A stretch of 31,250 bases of DNA from Plakobranchus ocellatus (lineage: Eukaryota; Mollusca; Gastropoda; Plakobranchidae): assembly GCA_019648995.1 (NCBI GenBank), contig BLXT01006697.1, positions 403,302 through 434,551 of the forward strand, in the 5' to 3' direction. Both the position numbers and the translations under genes were made by a program. Shown in pieces: positions 1 to 11,100 of the stretch. Under the pieces are notes generated by a model that was not told the origin of the DNA, ran no database searches, and saw nothing but the letters and a program-made list of their open reading frames with translations. Position 1 is the first letter of the stretch. Each line of letters starts with the position of its first letter.

Positions 1-83
1 CCAGCTAGGTCTATATAGATCTAAAGAACTCAACGTCCTACATCAGAGGTATTATCAACATTTTATTTCTGGTGTTCGTGACA
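1..83. repeat. Short repeated LTR-end-like module, copy 1
   Basis: The words cagctaggt (2-10) and tcaacattttatttctggtg continuing to gttcgtgaca (55-83) recur at 5378-5418 with few changes. An LTR end followed by a TGG-starting primer site could look like this, but no TG...CA-bounded LTR pair or coding region could be defined here. The assignment is weak. Confidence 0.35.
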
Positions 84-1572
84 TGTTACAAATTGCAAAA
101 AAAAAAAAACCAGCATCAGTCAGTTTTAGGTCTTAAATTCTAGAAAAGTGAGCAAGCCTTATGTTGGGACTTGTGTAGTTATGTTTTTGAGCATAATTGG
201 GTATTTAGTATAGCGGGAGTGTGGTTGTGTTTTACGTCATTAATTTGGTGTGCGTTGTGATTAGTTGGTTGACAACGGCAAGTTTTGGACGGAGCTGCAC
301 ACTGGCGGGATCTCTGGAGCAGTGGATCATTCTTACTCTATTCTTTGCACTGAACAGTCGCGGACAGTCCTGGCTGCAAGTTGTAGCGGATTTGTCAGAC
401 TTCAGGAGATATATTTTAATTTTCTACGACCCTTTGTATTTGGGTTTATACCACCTTCATTACCACATAAAAGCGGCGAATTAAATTTGTATTTGCATTT
501 GTATTTTGCTTGAGGCTGTGTGCCTATCCAGACTGCTGGCGCAAGACAGCGCAAGTCTATGAATTTATATTTCTCCTGTGAAATGGTGGTATCAAATAAC
601 TTTATGATTATTATTGTGCTAGCTTCCCTCACGTAAGGGCTAGCGATCTGGATCTTTCAAGAACATTATTTTTGAATGAAGGTGTATTAAAGTACTATGA
701 TAATACTATGATCGTGATTTCATTAACACTGCTCGTGTCTGAGCTGAGGACATAAATATATGAACATTCCCTGAACACTGTGATTTACTCTACTGCTCTC
801 AACAGGCTTCTACGGACAAGGATCATAGTTGGATTAAGTAGTTAGAAGTGTGTGCATGTGCGAGTGATTAGAGTGGGGGTTGTATTTATAAGTCTTCTTG
901 ATCTATGAAGTAGTTTTTCAAGGAGAGTTTCCTCAGGGGTGGATTAATGTGTATTAACTTCATTTAGTTATGTAACAGCTTTATCTCGTAACGCTTAGCA
1001 GATTACTTTGTATTGTCACGCCTGCGTGCGTGGACATTTGTATTTGGCTCACCTTGTATCTATCTGTCTTCTTCTTTGTGTAACTTTCCTACTTCTTTAT
1101 ATATTTATCTGTTTTGATAATATAGTTTTTTTTTTCTGTCGCCCATCCCAGGTGTTCTGCCTTTTACTTGTGTGAACCTCTTGTGCAGTCGATGTGATTA
1201 AGTTATTTACTGTGGTTGTTGTTTATGTTGTGTGTAGCCGTTGACAGGCTGTGTTTGCCCCCAACACCTTAATTGGATCAGGCTTGTTATGCATCAAGTT
1301 GTATTCTCTACAATAAGTACATAACAATACTAAAATAATTGTACAGAAATGACTGGTGGCATTGAAATTAACATTCTTTGCCAAGGACTGCCAAACCCAA
1401 AAGAGAAAGAACAATCAAAGTGAAAGAAAAAAAAAACACCAAAGATGTGGTAGAGGCAATTATGATGCAACCATCTCACTAAATAGATGTATATTATGGG
1501 GAAATCGACAAGTAACTTTTTGATGTAAGACAACAAAAGCGCTTTAAAGAAATACGATAAAAAAAATCTTAC
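84..1572 (-). other. BOP1 intron sequence running off the left edge
   Basis: No exon of BOP1, no recognisable transposon protein and no RNA gene were found on either strand. It holds several short A or T runs and an imperfect hairpin around 620-646 (gctagcttccct ... agggctagc). The short open frames at 221-513 and 1223-1536 show no family resemblance. Confidence 0.6.
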
Positions 1573-1680
1573 GTGTAAACTTTTCCATGACTGACAATGA
1601 TGGAGCCATCATCAGAGGCAGAAGCAAACAATGGGTAGTGCTTATGGAAGGCTACTTGCCTCAAGGCTTTCTTGTGATAT
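1573..1680 (-). CDS. BOP1: BOP1 exon (penultimate blade, last visible)
   Basis: This exon is 108 nt, with acceptor tgtgtgcag and donor gtaaga. It encodes [20 protein letters not shown] and then [16 protein letters not shown], the BOP1 HHKKA...FH..YPLFAS.SDDG blade. It ends two bases into a codon. The final exon, expected to carry an FHPTQPW-like blade, was not found between 1 and 1572 and should lie left of the window. Confidence 0.96.
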
Positions 1681-2066
1681 CTGCACACAGGGAATTAAAA
1701 AGGCAGTGCCATTTTAGAACTAGTAAAAAATGTGTAACAGTCTCAAAAAATGAGTCAAATGAATCAAACAATGCACATCTGCATCACTGAGATCAACTCA
1801 AAATATTAAAGTAAATACGTAAAAATTACCAATGCTTTGTGTGCCAAGGTCTATGACATCTCTATAGCAGAAAGCTCTCCAAAGAAAGGTGGGCAGTTTT
1901 TACCCCTCTGGTAAATGGTTTTTGCTTAAAACCAATCATGCAAAACCACAACTCGACCATTTTGTGGAGCTGATACACATGTTATTAGGGTGAGCACTTA
2001 AATGCTCATAAGGTAAGAGGAAGTTTTAATTCAGTGTTCTAGGGCATCACCCATACCACAGAACAA

Positions 2067-2126
<60 letters not shown>

Positions 2127-5100
2127 ATTAACCAAAAATCTTTGAAAAAATTGCATGAAAATGTAAGCTAGCAGTATTTGTGCTTGGGTGGGCATCATAG
2201 ATACTAAGAAAAACTTTTTTTTTTTATTTTAATATACCTGTAGATCTTTGCAATAAAAAATTAGAAAATACACAGACAATTGTATTCCCATTTGGTGACC
2301 TTCATGCTATGTTAGACATTGCTTGATAGGAGTTACATACTGATAAAAATGAGATTTACCTAACATACAACAGGAATTGGGTAAATGGGAACTCAAAATT
2401 TGAACATTTTATACCATCTATACAGATTCAGACTTCATTTAATGAGATTTGTGGTCGTGAAAACTGAATGGTAGTTAATATGTGCACAGATACTGAGTAA
2501 ATGAAAAAAAAAAATAAAGGAAAAAAGCGATGCAAAGAGGGAAAATCCAACAAAATTCGGTTTTTTTTTCAAAAGTGTATTAGGTACCACTCCTCTCATA
2601 AAGATTGGTTTCAAAATATAATGTATTACATATAAAGGTTTGACTAAATGTGGGTGTCCTCATTGTTGCGTTTGAAAGATTTTCTAGTAGCCATACTTGA
2701 AAATAAATTAACTCATCAATACATAAAAAACAACACTGTGTCACTAACATATCTAAAAGTAAACCTGAAGAAAGATGAAATACTGAACAACTGTAAAACA
2801 ACTTCAGGAACATAAAACTATATTCAGTACAGCACTGCAAGCAATCAATACGTCTTGATTAGAGTTGGTGGAAAAAAAAGAAAGCTTAGGAAACAAACGA
2901 TTATGCAAAAAACTGACCACAAAGGGCATAATGTTGCTAGCATTTCTTTTTCTCTCTGAATCTGAGTGAACACAAAAGAAAGGGAAGAAAAAAAATTTAC
3001 TTACTTTAGAGTTTGGTATGCTTTTGTTGACAGATCCAAGTCAAACCAGCACAATCGACTGTCATAACTGCCGATAATCAAGTTATCTCCTGAAACCAAA
3101 TCAGTATTTCATCCTGATTAATTTTACTTATTTAAAAAAAATGCCTGTTGCAAAGTCCGCAACCCTCTTTCAAATAATCCTAGATGCAGAATACTTCCCA
3201 TTTCATTACACGCTTTATTGTGCAACTACTAATTTAACATTTGCATAATTTATTGAAAGAAAAATTATCATCATCATCGGGTACCTTGTCTGGAACAGAC
3301 ATTGGCGATCATGTTTCTCCACTCAAACCTATTCTCAGTTAATCTTATAAAGTTGTTATTGCTACACTTGCCTATTGCTCATGACTTAATATTTTCAATA
3401 AAAGTTAATATCTGGTTACCTTGACTGCGTTTGCCTTCGATCTTTCCAGTGATTACTAAATGTTGTAAACCCGTATGTCCGCAAATATGGCCTACACACT
3501 GTAGTTGCCTCTGTCTAATGGTTTTAATTGGTGATCGCTCAAGATTAGCCTCTTTCAGAACCAATTCATGTGACCTTTTTTCTGTTTATGATTTCCTCAT
3601 CATTCTTCTGATAGACCACATTTCTACTGCTTCTGTTTTTTTTTTCTTTTCTATTTCTTTGTTTATTGTCCAAAATTCACTATCATACAAAAGTACTGAC
3701 CATACAAATGTTTTAATTACCCTTACTTTGGTTGTCATACTCATGTTTCTATTTGCCAGTATTGGGTTCAATTTTTGGAATGTATCTTTGGCCATGGCTA
3801 TTCTTTTACTTATTTCACTTGTGCATCTGCCATCTGATGTGATCAGGTAACCTAGATATTTGAATTTTGTAACTTATTTGATTTTTTTGCCTTTGCTAGC
3901 GAGAGTGCACTTAGGGTAAGAGGATTTCTTTGAGATGACCATACCTTCCGTTTTTTTTACATTCAAAGACATGCTCATTCTTACGCTCTCTACAGTATCT
4001 AGAAGTTTTTTTAGTTGTTCGCCAGATTCTGCTATTAAAACTGTATCATCTGCATATCTGAGATTATATGGCAATAGGCAAGGGTAGTAACAACAACTTT
4101 ATAAGGTTAACCGAGAATAGGTTTGAGTGGAGGAACATGATTGCAAACGTCTATTCCAGACAAGATACCTGAAGAAGATGAAGCCAGGAAATAAGTCTAA
4201 GCATTACGAGTACTAGATATTTTGATTTCTCATTAAGAGCCAGCCGAAATAGCAGAAAAAGAAAGGGTTGTTGTTTGAAAATATAATCAAAACAGCCTGA
4301 ATGGATCCATTTAAAGCTTTCTTATCAATCCAATTAAGTCTTGGTCATTTTTAGACAAAAATATCAAATTAATAGAAGTGAACGCAATTATAACTGATTT
4401 GGGTTACCTCCAGGATGAATGTCAATACAGGAGATATATTTGCAGTTGGCCTGAAGCTTTTTATGAAGCTCTTGTTTGACTAAGTTATAGATTCTGATGT
4501 GCTGCTGAGTCTGGTAGAAATAAAACATCATAAAATCATTTTGAAAATATTATGCAACACAACAGACTATGATTAAAAATGTTATAATTTTGCATACAAA
4601 AGAAATGCCTAATATTCAAAACTAAAGTTTTAGGAACAAATGGTAAGGTACAAAAATGAGCAACCTCAGATGAGATAGGAACACAAATTTAGATGACTGA
4701 AACCATATTGGCTGAACCAAAAAAAAGTGCATTTCATATTAGTTGCAGAAAAAAAATTTTTTAGTGAAATATAAATAGCAGGTTTATAAAAAAAAACTAC
4801 ACTTGGGGCTTGTTATTGAACACACGTGAAGTCGAGAATTTTAGAAAGACCCAGATTAGGGAAGTTTATTTATGCAAAGCAAAAGAGAATTCATTACGTA
4901 AACGAACGTGACTCATTTTCTATTTTTAGCCCATGGATTTCCCTAATGTCTTTTCGAAGACTGCTTTTTTGTTATTTTAGGATTATGATGTAATGTTCTA
5001 GATCTATATTTTCGAATATTCTACGCTTGCAGTTGCATTATGGGATAGATTTCCAGAAATTTGTAGAGTTTTCTTTTGAAAAAAGGTATAAATACCAGGA

Positions 5101-8100
5101 GATGATTAGTAAAAGTATCACACAGAGAAGACACAGAGTAGGCAGGGAGTTCGTAGAGATCACACGGAGATCACACAGAGTAGGCAGAGAGTTCATAGAG
5201 ATCACAGAGATTGCAGCGAGATCATTGTATAATGATTACGCAGATTCATAGAGCTAGATCTAGTTTTTTTTTACCGACGGCCGATGTGAATATTGTTTGA
5301 TTTAATTTCCTGCTGTTAAGTTAAATAAACACAATTTTTTTTCGTTTTCACACAATCTCCAGAGTTCCATTATTTTTCAGCTAGGTTTTTCAACCTTTTA
5401 TTTCTGGTGTTTGCGACACCAGGTTAAATCTAGATAATGCTAGGCATAAAGTCAAATGTCAAACACTACAAAGTGCCTCTCCTTTAAGATAGGTTCTATG
5501 CGTTCCATTTATTTTGTACACGTCATAAAAGTATCGCAAGTAACTTAGGAGATGTAAAACCACAAACAAACAAAAAAATGCATTACCCAAGGTTAGAGGG
5601 CTATGAAAGAAAAGACATTGGTCTCAAATTTACCTGTTTATGTTTGAATTTAGACTCTGCTGTCATGACTTCATTATGTTGGGATTGCTAGTTTTTCGTT
5701 TGCCATGAAAATTTCTCTTCTCCTTTAAATTAAGTGTGCTTTCAAATCTGATAGTCCAGAGCATGATATCACTCAGTGATACTGACAGACCACCAAATTG
5801 TAATCATTTAGTGATTGCAGTAGCTTTATAAGACTTCGAACACGTACAATGGCTGAGGGGAAAAAAAAGGATGTAGCAGAAAGCATGGGTGAATGCAAGC
5901 CCAATGCTAGGCTAACAGGGAATAGTCAAACCATTGTTTATTTTTCTTTCACAATACTGAAAGTTTCTGAGATTTTGGCATTCAAATGCAGAACTCAGAA
6001 ACGCAGGTCCTTTTCTGGTAGAATTCCAGAACAATTCAACAAATTCTGGCACCGCAATAGTCTAATAGTCAAAATTAGATAACATGTTTGTCTCCAGCGC
6101 AATTCTAAGGAGGTAGACATGCAAATTTTCCAAATAATTAAAAAAAAAAAATGTTTTCAAGTTCCCATCACAATTAGGATGAAAACTGAGATATTTGTGT
6201 TCAACACTATGGGCAAAGACATTATTTTTATGGTTTGTATAGATACAATATATCCTCTGAAATATGGTATAGTCTTTAGTTAATTTTTTTAATTAATACA
6301 AAATTGTGATATTATAACTCAACAGTGAAAGTAAACAAATTTGTGTATAACACCAAATTTTTGGAAAACCCAAAGAGATTCAGCGAGTTTTTTATTTGCA
6401 ACTGTAAGAGTTTGACATTTTTCTTTCATACTGCAATAAATCTATTAACCATTCATGTCTTCAAGAAAAAAATTTTTCCAATGATTTATGATAGTTTTAA
6501 GGGCAAGTGCGGCATTCAGAGGTGATTTTCTTTATTTCTTAAATGATCCCTTTGCAAATCGTTTATTTGTTATATATGACCCCCAAAAAGTGATATAAAC
6601 AACCGAAATGACTTTTTTTTTTTTTAATGCCGTTGGCATGATAACAGAAAAAATGTCGGCCATCTTGGATACAAACATAATTTTCAAAGTCTTATAACTT
6701 CAAAACTAAATAAGATATCAACTTTTTCTAAACGGGATTGTGTTTTTATGCTAAATTTGAAGGTTTTCACGTATGCTTTTGTGGTTAGAAAAAAAAAAAA
6801 AATTTTAATGAATTTTTGAAAAAAATATATAAATAGTATCAAATTTTTGGATGCATAAAAATTTGTAAAAAAAAAAAAATAAAAACGCGATTCTAAAAAA
6901 CCTACATGAAAGCAAGATATTACTGCCCTAAAACGTCATGTCAAGTTTCAGACAAATTGTATGAAAAACACCTCAGTTATAAGAACATTTGTCAAAAAAA
7001 AAACAACTCATTTTGAGAAAATGGCTAATAAAGGCGGAGCAAAAATATTTTGGTTTTCTGACCACTTATGCGATGCCAGCTCAATATGATGGGCCTCCTT
7101 CAGCTCTCTCAAGCTCTTCCAGTTTCACTCGTCTCCTTTTGGCCATTTTCTTACGTCCAGGTCATGCTGGCGGTCACTCACACACTAAACTGGCTAAAAA
7201 CTTCACTCAAGAGCCAACAAAGCATTATGTAAACAAATTAGCGTAAAAACCGCTGATCTCAGTGTCAAGCTGTGACGTCAGATCTTTGCTGCGACTTCAT
7301 TGGGTGATTAAAGTTCACAAGGCTGACGATCATGCACAAACTAAGGAACCAAAAGTCTCCATATGCAAAATCGACGCTGTTGTAGTAAAAACCGTGGGAA
7401 CTAGAACAAACGCTCCATACATGGTAGTGGTTATGAATGGAGCTCACTTGTTGGAAAAATTTGTCTAAATTTGGATGTCCATATATGGTAGTTCTAGTGA
7501 CATCGATAGGGAAGCTGAGATTGCAAATTTTCCATTGGTATATAATATGCCTATGTTTTTCAAGGGGTAGCAGGCCTACATAGCTTGCATTAACTGCAAA
7601 TTATGACATATTTTCTTGAAAATTGGCAGACTTTCTTGGAGGTAGCAATTTTGAATTTGCAATAAAAGACATTTTTAGCCGACGTTAGGCCTAGTTATAC
7701 TCCTCAGATGATTACAAATTGGACAAACTATACGAAACTACCCGCAGTGAAAATTTGATCCGGTGACGCAAATTTACCTCAGCACCCCCCCTCTCCAGAT
7801 GCCGCACTTGCCCTTAAGAACACATTATAAGGTCCATCAACTACATTTTTTTTATCTTTAGTTCTTTTCTACAAAGTTTTCAATTCACTGGAGAAATAAT
7901 TGAAAAGTTTGACTGAATAGTTTTCTTTTTGTTATTCTATGAGTCTCATTGGCAACAAGATAAAAAACAACAACAACAAAAAAAAAAAAAACAACTGTTG
8001 CTATTAATCTTTCTGAATCATTTTTTCTACTTTTACCACTTACTACAAAACACATATAGGATAGTTATAATAATTTTATTTTTAGGGATTTCTTGGAATT

Positions 8101-11100
8101 CATCTATACTATATATATTATAACTGTGTTCTTTGAATTTTATGTGGCATACAACCCCTCAGCCACTGAACAGAATGACTTCAAATTTTGTATGAAATTG
8201 AAAGTTAAGATGTGGTCGAAAGGTGCACTGTCTTGGTCTAGAAGCCCAAATTTTACCTCCTTCAAATTTTTGTTTTCATATTGCTTCCTCAAGATATAAC
8301 TTAGAACTTTACAACCAGCCATGTTGCTAACATTATTTTGTAATGTATAAATTTCCGGTTTATGATTGTTTACATCAAGGTCATTGAGATACAGTAGACT
8401 AATCAATGTCTTTCATTTTCGGCTGTGTTGGAAGAAAGGTTTGGATTCTTGCTTTGATATCTAAATCAAGGCATCTAAGACCTAGACCTAGACCTGAGTT
8501 TAGATCTAGATTCATGGCCTTATTTGCTTTGATTCTGGGCTGTATTCTAGGCAATTAATAGATAAGGGTATAACTCTGCATCACATTTTATTGTATACAG
8601 CACGCATGTTATTTCGATCTAGATTTCAGGTTTCATTTAGATCTAGATTTTAAAGCGGCATCCCATGTCAAATTTGGATTATTTGTCCTATACCCACACA
8701 TACACATATACACTTCCATTCTCTCTCTCTCTCCTCTTCTTTCTTTCCTCTGAATCATGGTGTTGTGGTTCCACTCACCCGTTTGTAAAATGGGTTATAC
8801 AGCAACTAGTTCTCTGATAAGCAATTATAAGGGTAAGTGGTCAGCACTTTAGTCACAATTTTCCTTAAAATTCAAGCTAAGTTGTGCTATATGCATATTA
8901 TTTCCCAGTTTAGCTGGAGCACACTACAATGACTTGGAAAGCCATTCAAAGACCTAAATCAGGAAAGCAAGCCAGGATACCATCTGGTTGGACCTTGCTA
9001 AGGCCCACAGTTCTGTACCGCACTAAATGATCCAGCAAGCTCTAAGAATATACAACATTCCAGAGGATATTCAGGTAATGCTTTGAAGACTACTTTAATG
9101 GATTTAAGATGAAGTTCTCAACTGAGAGATATACGACAGACTGAATAAACTTGGAAGTTGGCATTGCTATGGGTTGCACAATATATCAACTCTTGTTCGT
9201 CTTGACTGTGGAAGTTATTCTCAGAGCAGCAGAGTAGGGTCAGAATCCAGCAATATCTGCGGTGGATGTTACATGTCACCCCTGAAAGCTTTCAAGGACA
9301 ACACTACAATCCAGTGCTCCAAGGAAAACAAAACTGGCATATGGTGCATACGAATTTTGAAAAGCATTTTCCAGACTTTTGCAGACTTCTCTTAATATTT
9401 TCAAGACCCAAACACCTCAATTAAAACCCTTTGGCAAGGTCTGTAAAAATCGCCAGACTGCAGCAGCGGCAGGTCTGGAATTTTGGTAGTTTTTGTTTTC
9501 CAGACTTTTTCTTGGAAAAAAAAAGTTTTCCTGAATTTTTCAAGTCTTGAATTGACATTTTTAAATTCCAGACTTTTTCCAGAATTTCAAGAGTCCATAT
9601 GCACCATGCCCACAAAAACAGGATGCTAGTTCAGTTAGATGTTCTAATGAACTGGAGCAGAGTTTCACTCCGAAGAAGTTTCAAAGCCTATCCAAAAGGA
9701 AAGGATGAAGATGTCAGCTTCTAAGTAGCCTGTCAAGATATACCAAGGATCAGTCAAGAGCCTTGGAAGACGGTACAATTCATCCCTGAAAGACACCAAG
9801 CGTGGATCTGACGCTTTAGAGTAAGCTTCAGCAGGTCTACACGCTATAGACAAGTGTGGCTTGCCAGGAAAGTGTGGTGTGTCCTGTTTATACTTATCCC
9901 AAAGCTCTTAAGGCCACCATTAGTATATGAGATTTACACCTCAACAGTGGAATACATAGAACCCAAGATAAACAAATTCACAAGAAAGTGGCCAGGGGTC
10001 CCATCTGGGCTAATGGATATTGCAATGTACTTCCCCAAAACAAAACTGAAGATTCCCCCTGAAGTCAATAGTGGACGAGTACAGCTGCAAAAAAAAAAAG
10101 CTAGACTAACAAAATGCTCGAAGATTCAGAGGACCTAGCAGTGAGATCCAGCCCCACCTAAGATCTGGCAGGAAAGGGAAAGTTGACAAGAAGGTAGTTA
10201 ATCAAACAAAAGAGAGCCTGAAAGGAAAGAGATGATTTGTTTCAGGCAGACTGGAACGAAAGGACTGGGAACAGAGGGAGAAAAGTGGTGGTCAAAAATA
10301 GAAAATGAAGTGAAAAGATAAGATAATTGACGAGATCAGACTTGAAAAGGATTCTGCAAATGCATAAAGCATTTCAGCAATCTCAACTGGGACATTGGAC
10401 AAGCCAGGAAAGTACATTATAGAGGTCTCTTACGTATGGAATGAGATGTGGCAGAGGCAACACTCAGAATCAATTTCCTTATCAGAGCTATGTATGACCT
10501 TCTGTCCTCAAATGCAAATTTAGTGCAGTGGGAGATGAAAAATGATCTCACATGCGCACGGAGCCGAGACAAGCAGACTGCAGAACATGTTCTCAGTTCC
10601 TGCAAAGTAGCTCTAAGCCAGGGCAGGTACATGTGGTGACACATCAGAGTGTTACAAGAATTTGCCAAAGCAATATATGATGCAAAAGGTCTGCCTGTCA
10701 AACCAAATTCTGCTATGGAAATGCTGTTGGCAATATTCAGAGGACAAGCTTATTGGATGAGTGTGATGACTGGGAATTTTCAGCTGATCTCCTCCTCAAA
10801 TGGAGCAAACATCCTAAAGTCATCCAAGACATAGGAATGAGGCCTGACATCATTTTCTATTCACTAACTACTCAACAAATCATCATGGTCAAACTCACAG
10901 TACTATACGAGTAGATAGAAGAGGCAAATACATATAAAAAGAAAAATACAAAGAATTAAGCATGGAGCTAAAAAAGCTGGATATAAATCCCAGGTATTGC
11001 CTGTAAAGGTTGACGCTCGGGGATTTGTCAGAGCATCAGCCTACAACCTTCTGAGCAAGCTCTCCATCAATGGCCAGAGAAGAACCAAAGCTCTTAAAGG

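Noticed and set aside
3431-3850. 139-codon plus-strand open frame with membrane-like composition
   Set aside because: It is the antisense shadow of the LINE reverse transcriptase read on the minus strand.
3267-4182. Twin-priming inversion of a single LINE RNA
   Set aside because: Both inverted arms contain the same 3' terminal segment, whereas twin priming of one RNA would give adjacent, non-overlapping parts.
7262-7468. Short open frame inside the TTAA element as a possible transposase
   Set aside because: It has 68 residues without catalytic motifs or family resemblance, far too short for a transposase.
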